Positions 1 to 8,672 of a stretch of 41,390 nt of DNA are shown piece by piece; within the stretch, counting starts at the first letter, position 1; every line of letters starts with the position of its first letter. The DNA is from an uncultured Planctomycetia bacterium (GTDB lineage Bacteria; Planctomycetota; Phycisphaerae; FEN-1346; JAACEH01). Under the pieces are notes generated by a model. That model was not told the origin of the DNA. It saw only the letters and a program-made list of their open reading frames with translations, and ran no database searches. The DNA lies in the NCBI GenBank assembly GCA_903929765.1, contig CAIYVX010000012.1, positions 1 to 41,390 on the forward strand. Direction: 5' to 3'. Position numbers and translations under genes: made by a program.

Positions 1-1
1 C

Positions 2-316
2 GGCGGGGTGGTGGGCAGTGCGGCGAACCTGGCCGTGACGGGCAGTTGCACGGTGACGGTGGCGGTGGTGGGCGACGTGTCCGGCGTGAATAATCCGGCG
101 ACGGCGAGCGTGATGATCACCGTGCGGCCATTGGGCGACATTGACGGTAACGGCCCGGCCGGCTCGAACGACCTGACGATTCTCAACAAACGGCTGAATG
201 ACTTCAACATTGCCCCGCAGAACGACGCCAATTGTGACCTCACGGGCAACAACGCCGTGACCACCGCCGACCGCGTTCTGCTGAACAGAGTTCTTAACGG
301 CTTGGTGGTGCCGTGA
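2..316 (+). CDS. Dockerin type I domain protein, C-terminal fragment
   Basis: This is the last 104 residues of a protein whose start lies left of the window; the frame is open from base 2. The first ~45 residues are Val/Thr/Ala-rich with beta-strand spacing, as in an Ig-like or cohesin-type extracellular domain. The end carries two EF-hand-like loops typical of dockerin type I: GDIDGNGPAGSNDLTILNKR and then DLTGNNAVTTADRVLLNRVL, with Asp/Asn calcium ligands followed by a short helix. In planctomycetes such domains terminate large secreted or surface proteins and bind cohesin modules with calcium. The partner and catalytic part are not visible. The dockerin call is firm; the function of the whole protein is unknown. 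Confidence 0.8.
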   Translation, partial: GGVVGSAANLAVTGSCTVTVAVVGDVSGVNNPATASVMITVRPLGDIDGNGPAGSNDLTILNKRLNDFNIAPQNDANCDLTGNNAVTTADRVLLNRVLNGLVVP

Positions 317-686
317 TGGTATAACGGTATCGAACAAAGCTGTTAAGCGTCCGTCAGTCCCGAACAATCCATAGCTCGTAGAGCCGTTAACGTGAAGTAC
401 TCTAGGCCGCGACCTTCGGATGGTCGCAGTTTTACAGTGTTCCGCAGTCTTTTTTTCTCCTACGTCACAAATGGGCTTCAAAAGGGGCTACAAAGGGGTT
501 GTAAACCAAAGGCTACGATGGCATACTATCGACGCCGTGGATTTTGCAACCTGGTCCGCCGACGCTGGACGAAGCCCGGTTGACAGAAGTTAGCGTGGTT
601 CCCCATGATCTTGAGTCGCAGGCCGTGGCCCTCGGCACGCCGGCAACAATAATCAAGCCGCGACGTTAGCTGGGCGCTGTTCTGGG
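317..686. other. Gene-poor spacer with possible decayed mobile-element ends
   Basis: These 370 bases are AT-richer than their surroundings and have no convincing gene. A 63-codon frame at 392-583 is Arg-rich, has no good ribosome site and resembles nothing I recognise. TAGAGCCGTTAACG at 379-392 resembles the terminal repeat of the element at 8531-8669. CGACGTTAGCTGGGCGCT near 660-677 looks like a degraded inverted partner, so a roughly 300-bp relic of the same family is possible but weakly supported. Confidence 0.3.
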
Positions 687-2267
687 ATGACGGAATTCGC
701 CATGAGCATTGTCAGACGATTCATGATCAACGTCTTCTCGAACTGGGCCAACATCATCGCCCAGAGCATGTCTAATATTGTCCTCTTTCCCTACCTGACC
801 CACGCCCTCGGCGACGACGCCTACGGCGTCTGGCAGCTGATGGCCAGCTTCCTGGTCTACATGAGCCTGCTGGATCTGGGTCTCTCCGCCTCGGTCCAGC
901 GCTATGCCGCCCGCTTTGCCGCCCTCAAGAGCGCCGACGACCAGTGCAAGCTGATGAGTACGGCCATGGTGATTTACCTCGGTACGGGGCTGCTCGCGGC
1001 CCTGGCCTGTCTCATCGTCGCCCCCCACATCCCGGACTGGCTCGAAAAAATTCCCGCCAATTTGCGACAGGACACCATTCAAGTCTTTTACCTCGGTGCG
1101 GCCATCGCCTTTCTGCGGCTGATCTCCATGCCCTTCATTGGCTTCCTTTATGGCATCCAGCGCTACGACCTGGCCAACGTCTCCAACATCACCATGAATC
1201 TGCTTCGCTTCGGCTTGACCATTCTCTTTGTCCAACTCTGGGGGCCGCACATCATCCTCGTCGCCTGGGCCGCCTTCCTGGCCACCCTGCCGGGCGTCGC
1301 CTTGCTCGTCACCGCCAGCTTCCGCAGTTGGCCCGGACTCAAGATCCGCCCCAGCCTGATCAGCCGCACGCACTTCCGCGACATCGCCCACTTCGGCGTC
1401 AACACCTTTATCCTGACCATTTGCGGTCTCCTGGTCTTCCAGTTTCCCAACTTCGTCCTCGCCAAGATGCTCGGAACAGACTTCGTCACCGACTTCGCCG
1501 TCGGGTTACTCATTCAGAGCATCCTCCGCGAGATAGTTCGCAGCGTCGGCGCCATCCTCGTGCCGATGTTTGCCCACTCCCACGCCCTCAACGAAAAAGC
1601 GGAAATCGAAGCCCGACTTTGGCGCACCGGACAGATCTGCAACACCATGGCCGGCGTCATGATCGCCGGCATCCTCGTTTATGCCAAGCCGCTGATCCTC
1701 TACTGGACCGGCGATCCTGAAAAGCTCGACGCCTATGGCGCCGTCGTGATCTTCATGTTCGGCTATTTGGCCGTCGGCTTTGAATACGTCACCTATGCCG
1801 CCCTGTCCGGCTGCGGCTATCTGAGGGGGTTGGTCATCACCGAAGTGATGGCCGCGACCCTGGGCGTAGTCATTACCATCTGGGGCATCAAACTGGGTTA
1901 CGGTCTCAATGCCGCCGCCGCCGGCATTGCCCTGCCCATGTTCCTCCGTAGCGGGCTGTGGCAGCCCTGGTACACCTGCCACAAACTCAAACTGTCCCTG
2001 GGGTTGTTCCTGCGCCGGACCCTCCTGCGGCCGGTCGCGGCCTCGCTCCTGGTGGCCGCCGTCGCCCTCCTGCTCCGGGCCGTCTACACGCCCGGGAGCC
2101 GGACCGACATGATCATCTCGGTGGTCATTCTGGCGCCCGTGACCCTGCTGCTGGCCGTCTGGGTTGGCTTGAGCCCGCAGCTGCGCCTGTCCTTGCTCCG
2201 GGCGATCTCCAAACGCGTCTCGGTCGGGGGCGGCCAGATCAATAGCCCGGGGGAGGATATGCCATGA
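687..2267 (+). CDS. Polysaccharide (Wzx-type) flippase
   Basis: A 526-residue integral membrane protein with about 12-14 hydrophobic segments, of the oligosaccharide flippase / polysaccharide biosynthesis family (MOP superfamily). The N-terminus has the typical signature of a first helix, then FPYLTHALGDDAYGVWQLM and LLDLGLSASVQRYAARFAAL, which match Wzx-like proteins. Such proteins translocate undecaprenyl-diphosphate-linked repeat units across the inner membrane. The start is uncertain: ATGs at 687, 702 and 723 are in frame and none has a strong ribosome site; 702 has a weak GACGGAA upstream. The stop overlaps the next gene by ATGA, so it probably heads an operon with the glycosyltransferases that follow. 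Family call is strong; the substrate is unknown. Confidence 0.88.
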   Translation: MTEFAMSIVRRFMINVFSNWANIIAQSMSNIVLFPYLTHALGDDAYGVWQLMASFLVYMSLLDLGLSASVQRYAARFAALKSADDQCKLMSTAMVIYLGTGLLAALACLIVAPHIPDWLEKIPANLRQDTIQVFYLGAAIAFLRLISMPFIGFLYGIQRYDLANVSNITMNLLRFGLTILFVQLWGPHIILVAWAAFLATLPGVALLVTASFRSWPGLKIRPSLISRTHFRDIAHFGVNTFILTICGLLVFQFPNFVLAKMLGTDFVTDFAVGLLIQSILREIVRSVGAILVPMFAHSHALNEKAEIEARLWRTGQICNTMAGVMIAGILVYAKPLILYWTGDPEKLDAYGAVVIFMFGYLAVGFEYVTYAALSGCGYLRGLVITEVMAATLGVVITIWGIKLGYGLNAAAAGIALPMFLRSGLWQPWYTCHKLKLSLGLFLRRTLLRPVAASLLVAAVALLLRAVYTPGSRTDMIISVVILAPVTLLLAVWVGLSPQLRLSLLRAISKRVSVGGGQINSPGEDMP

Positions 2268-3166
2268 AGGTCGCGCTGATCGGCCTTGAGCCGGTCTTTG
2301 GCGCCAGCCTCCAGACCATGTTGCGGGCGCGCGGCTTCGACGTCCGCCTCGGCACCGAACTCCTTCAACCCGGCCGACACCTCGCCAATATCCGCGCTCT
2401 GCTCCGCATGGATATCGTCCACTATCTCCAGGGACAACTGGCCGTCCGCCACCAGTTGCCCCGCGCCATGCTCCGCCGGCCCGCCGTCGTCCACTGGTCC
2501 GGCACCGACGTTCTCGCCGTCGCCAAGTACGGCGCGCTCGGCAGCGCCCTCATCCGCTCCTTTTTTCGCCACTCCTCGGCCGTCCATCTGGCCGACAGTC
2601 CCGACCTGGCCCGCGAGGCCGCCGTCTGGGCCGGCTATGAGCCGCAGGTCGTCCGCCTGTTGCCCGTCTCGATCAAGGGGCAGATCCTGCCGCTGCCGAA
2701 AACGTTTACCGCCCTGAGTTTCTGGCACCGGGATCGTGAGGATTTTTACGGCCGGTCGACCGTCCTGCGCCTGGCCGAGTTGTTTCCCCAGGTGCAATTC
2801 GTCGTCATCGTTGACGACGTGCCGCCGCGCGACCAGTGGCCCGCGAATCTTACCTACCTGCCTTTCCAGGCCAGCCTCGAAGGCCTCTGGCCGCAGATCA
2901 GTTGCCTGATCCGCGTTGTTAAGCACGACAGCCTGTCGGCCATGGTCCTGGAAGCCCTCTCGCGCGGACGATATGTGATTTACTCCAAGGCGTTTCCCCA
3001 TGCGGCCCAGGCCGCCGACGCCGAGAGTGCCCGGCTGGCCCTCCAGGACCTCCTGACTCGGCCGGGCCCGAACGTCGCCGGCGCCGCCTATGTTAACGAA
3101 CACTTCGATCCCGAAGCCGAAGTTGACAAGGTGGTCGCCGTCTATGAACGCCTCTACAGAACTTGA
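2264..3166 (+). CDS. Glycosyltransferase, GT4-like (short)
   Basis: A 300-residue protein starting at the ATG that overlaps the flippase stop (ATGA), with GGAGGATATGCC as ribosome site. It opens with a Rossmann-like strand (MKVALIGLEPVFGASL). HSSAVHLADSPDLAREA resembles the inter-domain region of GT-B transferases. Near the C-terminus KHDSLSAMVLEALSRGRYVI corresponds to the donor-binding EX7E region of GT4 enzymes, with Asp in place of the first Glu. It is shorter than typical GT4 proteins (350-400 residues). It probably adds a sugar to the lipid-linked repeat unit on the cytoplasmic face; the Asp substitution makes donor specificity, and even activity, less certain. Confidence 0.72.
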   Translation: MKVALIGLEPVFGASLQTMLRARGFDVRLGTELLQPGRHLANIRALLRMDIVHYLQGQLAVRHQLPRAMLRRPAVVHWSGTDVLAVAKYGALGSALIRSFFRHSSAVHLADSPDLAREAAVWAGYEPQVVRLLPVSIKGQILPLPKTFTALSFWHRDREDFYGRSTVLRLAELFPQVQFVVIVDDVPPRDQWPANLTYLPFQASLEGLWPQISCLIRVVKHDSLSAMVLEALSRGRYVIYSKAFPHAAQAADAESARLALQDLLTRPGPNVAGAAYVNEHFDPEAEVDKVVAVYERLYRT

Positions 3167-3182
3167 CCGCGGAAAGGTGCCC

Positions 3183-4367
3183 ATGCGAATCCTGATGGTC
3201 TGGTCCGAGAACCTCAACAAGGTCGGCGCCGGGCGTACCCATTTTGTCCACCTGGCCCAGCAACTGGCCGCCCGAGGCCACCAGGTCCGCATCCTCGCCC
3301 CGGGCTACCGGCCCCGTACCACCGAGCCGCTCGGCGTGCCCGTCACCTATCTGCCCGTCGGCCGTCGCAGCATTTTCGCCTTCCTGCTCTTTCATCTGCT
3401 GGTGCTCCCGGCCTTGCCCTGGCTGATCCTGCGCTACCGGCTCCAGGTCGTCTACAATCGCGGACTCTTCCATTCCTTCCTGGTCCAGGCCATGTGCCGG
3501 CTCTTGGGCGCTGTGTTTGTCGTCGAGATCAACGGCATCGGCGATGAAGAACTCCGGACGCGCGACCAGCCGCGCTTGGCCGACCTCGTCCATTTCCTCG
3601 ACAATTATAATCTCCGCTGGGCATCCGGTTTTATCTGTGTGGCCCAGAAACTTCGCGAGGAACTGATCCGCCGCGGGGCCAACCCAGATCACGTTTGGGC
3701 CATCCACAATGGCGCCGCCGTCGAGATGTTTTTCCCCGGCGATGCCGCCGAAGCGCGGCGTCAGCTTAATCTGCCCACCGATGTTCACCTCATCGGGTTT
3801 ATCGGCACCCTCGCCCCCTGGCAGGGGCTGGACCTGCTCCTTGACGCCTGCGCACTCTTGCCCAAAGACAGTCCGCCCTGGCAGGTAATCATCGTCGGCA
3901 ACGGCGAGGTCCGCGACGCCCTGGCCGCACAGAGCGCCCGCCTGGGCCTGGGCGACCGCGTCCGCCTGATCCCCGCCGTGCCACACAAGCAAGTCCCGCT
4001 CTACCTTCAGGCCATGGACCTCGTCGTCATTCCGATTCACGATCAGCGGAAGCTGCGCTACGGCTTCTCGGCCCTCAAGTTCTGGGAGTCCCTGGCGGTT
4101 GGTTTGCCGGTCCTCGTGCCCGACGCCTGCGAACACGGCGGCGTTCTCGGCCAATGGAATTGGCCCGGCGAGTTTAAGACCGGCGACGCGGCAGACCTGG
4201 CGGCGCATATTCAGAACACTCTGTCCCGCTTGCCCGAGTTACGCGCCCGGCGACAGGAAATCCACCAGATCGTCTCCGATGAGCACAGTTGGGCCGCCGT
4301 GGCCCGACAAGTCGAGGAGGTACTGCTTCACCTCACCGCGGGCAAAAAGTCCAAGGAGGCCTCGTGA
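3183..4367 (+). CDS. Glycosyltransferase family 4
   Basis: A 394-residue GT-B fold transferase. The start is the ATG at 3183 behind GGAAAGG; the frame extends upstream, but only the residues from MRILMVWSENLNKVGAGRTH look like a GT4 N-terminus (acceptor-domain Rossmann fold with Gly-rich turn). A hydrophobic stretch near residues 60-85 (FAFLLFHLLVLPALPWLIL) may attach it to the membrane. The C-terminal donor domain begins around HLIGFIGTLAPWQGLDLLL and contains GFSALKFWESLAVGLPVLVP; the second Glu of EX7E is present and the first is replaced by Gly. It ends in a GTGA overlap with the next gene, consistent with translational coupling. Sugar donor and acceptor cannot be told from sequence. Confidence 0.85.
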   Translation: MRILMVWSENLNKVGAGRTHFVHLAQQLAARGHQVRILAPGYRPRTTEPLGVPVTYLPVGRRSIFAFLLFHLLVLPALPWLILRYRLQVVYNRGLFHSFLVQAMCRLLGAVFVVEINGIGDEELRTRDQPRLADLVHFLDNYNLRWASGFICVAQKLREELIRRGANPDHVWAIHNGAAVEMFFPGDAAEARRQLNLPTDVHLIGFIGTLAPWQGLDLLLDACALLPKDSPPWQVIIVGNGEVRDALAAQSARLGLGDRVRLIPAVPHKQVPLYLQAMDLVVIPIHDQRKLRYGFSALKFWESLAVGLPVLVPDACEHGGVLGQWNWPGEFKTGDAADLAAHIQNTLSRLPELRARRQEIHQIVSDEHSWAAVARQVEEVLLHLTAGKKSKEAS

Positions 4368-5608
4368 CCGGCCGCAGCCTACCGGATTCTCCGCCCGCCC
4401 GACTCATCAAAGTCGTCCACGTCACCGCCATCGACGCGTCCTTGCGGGCTTTTCTGTTGCCGCTCCTCGTGACCCTCAAGCGCGCCGGCTTCGACCTCCG
4501 GGCCGCGTGCAGCCCCGGCCTGCCCATTGCCGAACTTGATGCCGCCGCCATCCCCGTCCAGCGCATCCCCATCGCCCGCCGCATCGCCCCGCTGGGCGAT
4601 CTGCTCTCCATCTGGCGGCTCTTTCGCTACTTCCGCCGCGAAAAAATCGACCTCGTCCACGCCCACACCCCCAAGGCCGGACTCCTCGCTCGCCTCGCCG
4701 CCCGCCTGGCCGGCGTCCCCATCATCGTTTACACCGTCCACGGTTTCTATTTTCACGACCACATGCCCTGGCTCCCGCGCCACTTCCACATCTTCCTGGA
4801 AAAGGTCGGCGCCCGCTGCTGCCGCATCCTGCTCCCCGTCAGCAGCGAGGACGTGCGCACCGCCACCGCCCTGAACATCGCCCCGCCCGAGAAAGTTCGT
4901 TACCTCGGCGGCGGCATCGACATCGACCGCTTCCGTCCCGGCCGTTTCTCGGCCGACGAAATCCGCCGCCGCCGCGCCGAGTTCAACATCCCCCCCGACG
5001 CCGTTGTCGTCGGCATCGTCGCCCGCATGGTCCGCGAAAAGGGCTACCTCGAACTCTTCCAGGCCCTCGCCGGACTGATGCCCAAATTCCCCAAACTCTA
5101 TCTCCTCCAGATCGGCGGCACCGACCGCGAGAAGGCCGACGCCCTCGGTCCTGACAGCGCCAAACCTTACGGCATTTCGGACCGCTCCCGCCTCCTCGGC
5201 GACCGCTCCGACGTGCCCGACCTCCTGCTCCTCATGGACATTCTCGTCCTGCCCAGCTATCGCGAGGGCCTGCCCGTCTCCCTCATGGAAGCCGCCGCCA
5301 GCGGCCTGCCGATTGTCTCGACCCGCATCCGCGGTTGCCGCGAAGTTGTCGCCGACGGCGAAAACGGCCTCCTGGTTCCCCCGCGCGACGCCGCCGCTCT
5401 GGCCGCCGCCCTGGAAAAACTGATCGCCGCGCCCCAGTTGCGGATCCAGATGGGCGAAGCCGGACGAAGTCGCGCCGTCGAGCATTACGACCAGCGCCGC
5501 GTCTGCCGCACCACCCTGGAAACCTACCGCGACCTCCTCCTTGAGCGCCGTCTCCAGCCGCCCCCCGGCCTCCAGACCCAACTTGACCTCCTACCCGCAG
5601 CCAAGTAG
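4364..5608 (+). CDS. Glycosyltransferase family 4
   Basis: A 414-residue GT4 enzyme using a GTG start that overlaps the previous stop (GTGA), preceded by AAGGAGG at good spacing. The acceptor domain contains DLVHAHTPKAGLLARLAARL, and the interdomain region has YTVHGFYFHD. The donor domain starts near VVVGIVARMVREKGYLELF and contains a complete EX7E motif, REGLPVSLMEAAASGLPIVS, the nucleotide-sugar binding signature. The arrangement resembles WcaL/PglA-like transferases that act on polyprenyl-diphosphate-linked oligosaccharides. A small GTGGCTGC hairpin follows the stop. The GT4 assignment is secure; the linkage it forms is not known. Confidence 0.9.
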   Translation: MTGRSLPDSPPARLIKVVHVTAIDASLRAFLLPLLVTLKRAGFDLRAACSPGLPIAELDAAAIPVQRIPIARRIAPLGDLLSIWRLFRYFRREKIDLVHAHTPKAGLLARLAARLAGVPIIVYTVHGFYFHDHMPWLPRHFHIFLEKVGARCCRILLPVSSEDVRTATALNIAPPEKVRYLGGGIDIDRFRPGRFSADEIRRRRAEFNIPPDAVVVGIVARMVREKGYLELFQALAGLMPKFPKLYLLQIGGTDREKADALGPDSAKPYGISDRSRLLGDRSDVPDLLLLMDILVLPSYREGLPVSLMEAAASGLPIVSTRIRGCREVVADGENGLLVPPRDAAALAAALEKLIAAPQLRIQMGEAGRSRAVEHYDQRRVCRTTLETYRDLLLERRLQPPPGLQTQLDLLPAAK

Positions 5609-5628
5609 GGTGGCTGCTTGCAGCCACG
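5609..5628. repeat. Short GTGGCTGC hairpin (REP-like)
   Basis: A perfect inverted repeat GTGGCTGC-TT-GCAGCCAC (5610-5627) lies just after the stop of the preceding glycosyltransferase. A nearly identical hairpin (loop TG) sits at 32396-32413. It is preceded by TAGG in both places. It could stabilise mRNA ends or be a reduced member of the hairpin families found throughout the window. Confidence 0.7.
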
Positions 5629-5671
5629 CCGTAATATAATGCCGTTTTCCGCCCGGACGCAGAGACCGAAC

Positions 5672-6796
5672 ATGAAGATCGGCTATGTCATTCGCAGCCT
5701 CGAAGATTCCGGCGTCACCGTCTATGTCCTCCGCCTGGCCGACGAGATGCGCCGCCAGGGCCACGACGTTTTCCTCGTCAGCGACGGCGGTATGTACGAA
5801 ACCGAAGTCGAACGCCTGAAATTGCGCCGCCTGCCGCTGGCCCTTTGCCGCGGCCCGGTCACGTCCTACCTGGCCGCCCGGCGACTCGCCGACCTCGTCC
5901 GCCGCGAACGCCCCGACATCCTCCACGCCAACTGGCGACGGGCGCAACTGGCCTGTCACCTGGCCCAGAAATCCACCGGCACGCCGTTCGTCAGCACCTT
6001 GCACACGGTCGGGATACCCGCCGGCTGGCTCTACCAAAAAATGACCCACTGGGGCGCCCGCGTCATCGCCCCATGCACCGAGGCCGTAACTTATCTGCGA
6101 GAAGTTTTCGCCGTGCCCCGGGATCGCATCCGCCAGATTTCTCATGGCGTCAATCCTGCCGCCTGGCCCGTTCCCAGCCCCGAGGCCAAAGCCGGAGCCA
6201 GAAAAATATTTAACCTCCCGCCCGAAGCGCCCGTCCTGGTCTGCGTTGCCCGGCTCGGAATACTCAAGGGCCAGGATCTTCTGATTCAGGCCCTGGCCGG
6301 AGCACGAACGTCCGGTGCGGACCTGCGACTTCTTCTGGTCGGCGCCGGCGCGGACGAATCGCGCCTCCGGGCCATGGCCCGCGACCTCGGTCTGACCGAC
6401 GCCGTCCAATTCCTCGGCTTCGCCGATCCCCACGACGCCCTGGCTGCCGCCGATGTCTTCGTCCTGCCCAGTTGGCAGGAATCTTTCGGCCTGGCCCCCG
6501 TCGAGGCCATGATGTCGGGCCGCGCTCCCATCCGCACCGACAGCCAGGGCGCCCACGACCAGATCGTTTCCGGCGAGAGCGGCCTGATTATTCCTTGCGG
6601 CGACGTCGCCACCCTCTCCGTCGCCCTGGCCGACGTCGCCCGTGACCGCGACCTCTGGCTCGAGCGCGGCCAAAAAGCCCACGACCGCGCCGTCAAATTT
6701 TTTACCATCGAAGCTATGGCCAGACGCGTCACCGCCGTCTACGAAGAAGCTCTGGCCGAAACGGCTTCTTCAAGCCATCGAGGCCCCGACCGATGA
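5672..6796 (+). CDS. Glycosyltransferase family 4
   Basis: A 374-residue GT4 protein. The ATG at 5672 gives MKIGYVIRSLEDSGVTVYVL, a typical GT4 start; the frame continues upstream through the hairpin but without family-like residues. The N-domain includes DILHANWRRAQLACHLAQ and STLHTVGIPAGWLYQ. The donor domain starts at VLVCVARLGILKGQDLLIQA and carries a full EX7E motif, SWQESFGLAPVEAMMSGRAP. It ends in an ATGA overlap with the sugar-phosphate transferase, so the two are translated together. It is likely to act early in repeat-unit assembly. Specificity is unknown. Confidence 0.9.
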   Translation: MKIGYVIRSLEDSGVTVYVLRLADEMRRQGHDVFLVSDGGMYETEVERLKLRRLPLALCRGPVTSYLAARRLADLVRRERPDILHANWRRAQLACHLAQKSTGTPFVSTLHTVGIPAGWLYQKMTHWGARVIAPCTEAVTYLREVFAVPRDRIRQISHGVNPAAWPVPSPEAKAGARKIFNLPPEAPVLVCVARLGILKGQDLLIQALAGARTSGADLRLLLVGAGADESRLRAMARDLGLTDAVQFLGFADPHDALAAADVFVLPSWQESFGLAPVEAMMSGRAPIRTDSQGAHDQIVSGESGLIIPCGDVATLSVALADVARDRDLWLERGQKAHDRAVKFFTIEAMARRVTAVYEEALAETASSSHRGPDR

Positions 6797-7380
6797 CCCT
6801 TGCCTCTCGCATCCTCAAACGCGCCATCGACCTCCTCGGGTCCGTCGCAGCCCTGCTGTTGCTCTCCCCGCTGCTGGCCGTCCTGGCCCTCTGGATTCGC
6901 TGCAACAGCCGCGGCCCGGCCCTCTTCCGCCAGGAGCGCGCCGGCCGCCACGCCGCGCCCTTTATCCTCTACAAATTCCGCACCATGCGCACCGATACCG
7001 ATCCTTTCGGCGACAGCCCCGCGGCCGCCGAAGACCCGCGCCTGACCTCCCTCGGCCGCCGCCTCCGCGAATCCAGCCTCGACGAGTTGCCGCAACTCTG
7101 GAACGTCCTGCGCGGCGACATGAGCCTGATCGGCCCGCGGCCGCTCTACCTCAGCCAGGTCCGGGACTTCACTCCGCGCCAGCGCCGCCGCCTGGAAGTC
7201 CGCCCCGGCCTCACCGGCCTGGCCCAACTCGCCGGTCGCGGCGAGTTGCCCCACGCGGAAAAGCTTGAACTCGATGTCCAATATGTGGAGAATGCCTCAC
7301 TCTGGCTCGACCTCAAAATCCTGTTTCGCACCGTGACCCACGTTTTCCGTCGCCGCCAGATCTACCAGAAATGGTCGTAG
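6793..7380 (+). CDS. Polyprenyl-phosphate sugar-1-phosphate transferase (PglC/WcaJ-like)
   Basis: A 195-residue monotopic bacterial sugar transferase, the small PglC-like form that lacks the N-terminal multi-pass domain of WbaP/WcaJ. One hydrophobic re-entrant segment lies at residues ~10-35 ([20 protein letters not shown]). It is followed by the family signatures [23 protein letters not shown], and the catalytic region [24 protein letters not shown] with the Asp-Glu pair. It transfers a sugar phosphate from a UDP-sugar to undecaprenyl phosphate at the inner membrane and so begins repeat-unit synthesis. Its neighbours, an aminotransferase and an acetyltransferase, fit a diamino- or acetamido-sugar donor as in Pgl pathways; that link is inference. 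Confidence 0.92.
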   Translation: MTLASRILKRAIDLLGSVAALLLLSPLLAVLALWIRCNSRGPALFRQERAGRHAAPFILYKFRTMRTDTDPFGDSPAAAEDPRLTSLGRRLRESSLDELPQLWNVLRGDMSLIGPRPLYLSQVRDFTPRQRRRLEVRPGLTGLAQLAGRGELPHAEKLELDVQYVENASLWLDLKILFRTVTHVFRRRQIYQKWS

Positions 7381-7407
7381 CCCGCTTCCGGAAAGGAACG
7401 TGATTAA

Positions 7408-8529
7408 ATGCGAATAAATCTTTCGTCCCCCGACATCGACCAGTCCGACATCGACGCTGTCGTCGCCGTCCTGAAAACCCCCACCCTCAGCCTCGGCCCC
7501 AAGCTCCCCGAGTTCGAGGAGAAGCTCGCCGCCGTCGCCGGCGTCAAACACGCCGTCGCCGTCAATTCCGGCACCAGCGCCCTCCATTGCATCATCCGCG
7601 GCCTCGGCTTCGGACCCGGCGACGAAGTCATCACCACGCCCTTTTCCTTCGTCGCCTCCGCCAACTGCATTCTTTTCGAGCAGGCCCGCCCGGTCTTCGT
7701 CGACATCGACCCGCTCGACTACAATATCGACGTCGCCCGTCTCGAAGCCGCCATCACCCCGCGCACCAAAGCCATCCTGGCCGTCGATGTCTTCGGCCGC
7801 CCGGCCCGCCTCGACCTCATCGAGAAGATCGCCGCCCGCCACAACCTCCGTCTCATCGAGGATTCCTGCGAAGCCCTCGGCAGTACCTATCAGGGCCGGC
7901 CCGCCGGCTCCTTCGGCTCCGCCGGCGCCTTCGCCTTCTATCCCAACAAGCAGATGACCACCGGCGAGGGCGGCATGGTCGTCACCAACGACGCCGCGCT
8001 CGCCGACCTCTGCCGCAGCTACCGCAACCAGGGTCGCGGCTCGGGCGGCGCCTGGCTGGCCCACGAACGCCTCGGCTACAACTTCCGCCTCTCCGACATC
8101 AATTGTGCCCTGGGAATTACCCAACTCGCCCGACTCGACGAATTCATCGCCAAGCGTGCCGCCGTCGCCGCGCGCTACGACCGCCTCCTGGCCGGACAGT
8201 CCGACGTGTTTACCCCCGCCCCCTACGCCGCCGGCCGACTCTCCTGGTTCGTCTACGTCATCCGCCTGGCCGACCGCTTCACCCAGGCCGACCGCGACAC
8301 CGTCCTCGAGCACCTCCGCCAGAAGGGCATCGGTTGCAACAACTACTTCTCGCCGATCCACCTTCAGCCGTTCTACGGCGAGTTGCTCGGCACCAAAGAA
8401 GGCGACTTCCCCGTGACCGAGCGCGTCGCCGCCCGGACCATCGCCTTGCCCTTCTACAACAATCTCCCCGAGAGCGCTCAGCAGGACGTGGTTGCCGAAC
8501 TCCGCGCCGCCCTGGCCCGCCGGGGTTGA
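7408..8529 (+). CDS. DegT/DnrJ/EryC1/StrS sugar aminotransferase
   Basis: A 373-residue PLP-dependent aminotransferase of fold type I, usual length for the family. It has NSGTSALHCIIRGLGFGPGD (PLP phosphate region), SFVASANCILF, IEDSCEALGSTY with the Asp that pairs with the pyridine nitrogen, and FAFYPNKQMTTGEGGMVV with probable Schiff-base Lys181. Such enzymes aminate a keto-sugar nucleotide (for example UDP-4-keto-6-deoxy-GlcNAc) using glutamate. The start ATG at 7408 follows GGAAAGGAACG. It is 27 bases after the sugar-phosphate transferase, and likely shares its transcript. The 4,6-dehydratase that would supply its substrate is not in the window. Confidence 0.92.
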   Translation: MRINLSSPDIDQSDIDAVVAVLKTPTLSLGPKLPEFEEKLAAVAGVKHAVAVNSGTSALHCIIRGLGFGPGDEVITTPFSFVASANCILFEQARPVFVDIDPLDYNIDVARLEAAITPRTKAILAVDVFGRPARLDLIEKIAARHNLRLIEDSCEALGSTYQGRPAGSFGSAGAFAFYPNKQMTTGEGGMVVTNDAALADLCRSYRNQGRGSGGAWLAHERLGYNFRLSDINCALGITQLARLDEFIAKRAAVAARYDRLLAGQSDVFTPAPYAAGRLSWFVYVIRLADRFTQADRDTVLEHLRQKGIGCNNYFSPIHLQPFYGELLGTKEGDFPVTERVAARTIALPFYNNLPESAQQDVVAELRAALARRG

Positions 8530-8530
8530 T

Positions 8531-8669
8531 TAAAGCAGTTAACGTTTGCAAGATTGCGCCAGGGTGGCATGGCCGCTTGCGGCCATGCTCGTTGTGTTCG
8601 GGACGGGAGAAGAACATGGCCGCAAGCGGCCATGCCACCCCAAGAATACTTTCATCGTTAACTGCTCTA
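8531..8669. mobile_element. MITE-like palindromic element between convergent genes
   Basis: Terminal inverted repeats TAAAGCAGTTAACG (8531-8544) and CGTTAACTGCTCTA (8656-8669) bracket 139 bases. Inside, the arm at 8562-8588 (GGTGGCATGGCCGC plus GCGGCCATG) recurs in inverse orientation at 8615-8640. The element therefore folds as one long cruciform or RNA hairpin, each arm being itself palindromic. No coding capacity. It lies between two convergent genes and could act as a bidirectional terminator. Related ends or cores occur at 17613-17716, 31797-31920 and 41334-41367. Confidence 0.75.
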
Positions 8670-8672
8670 AGA

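Noticed and set aside
392-583. 63-codon plus-strand frame in the first spacer
   Set aside because: No ribosome site, Arg-rich low-complexity product, no family resemblance, and it lies in a region that looks like repeat remains.
3093-5581. Long minus-strand frames opposite the glycosyltransferase genes
   Set aside because: They are shadows caused by GC-rich third positions; products are Gly/Ala/Asp-rich with no domain, while the plus strand has clear family motifs.
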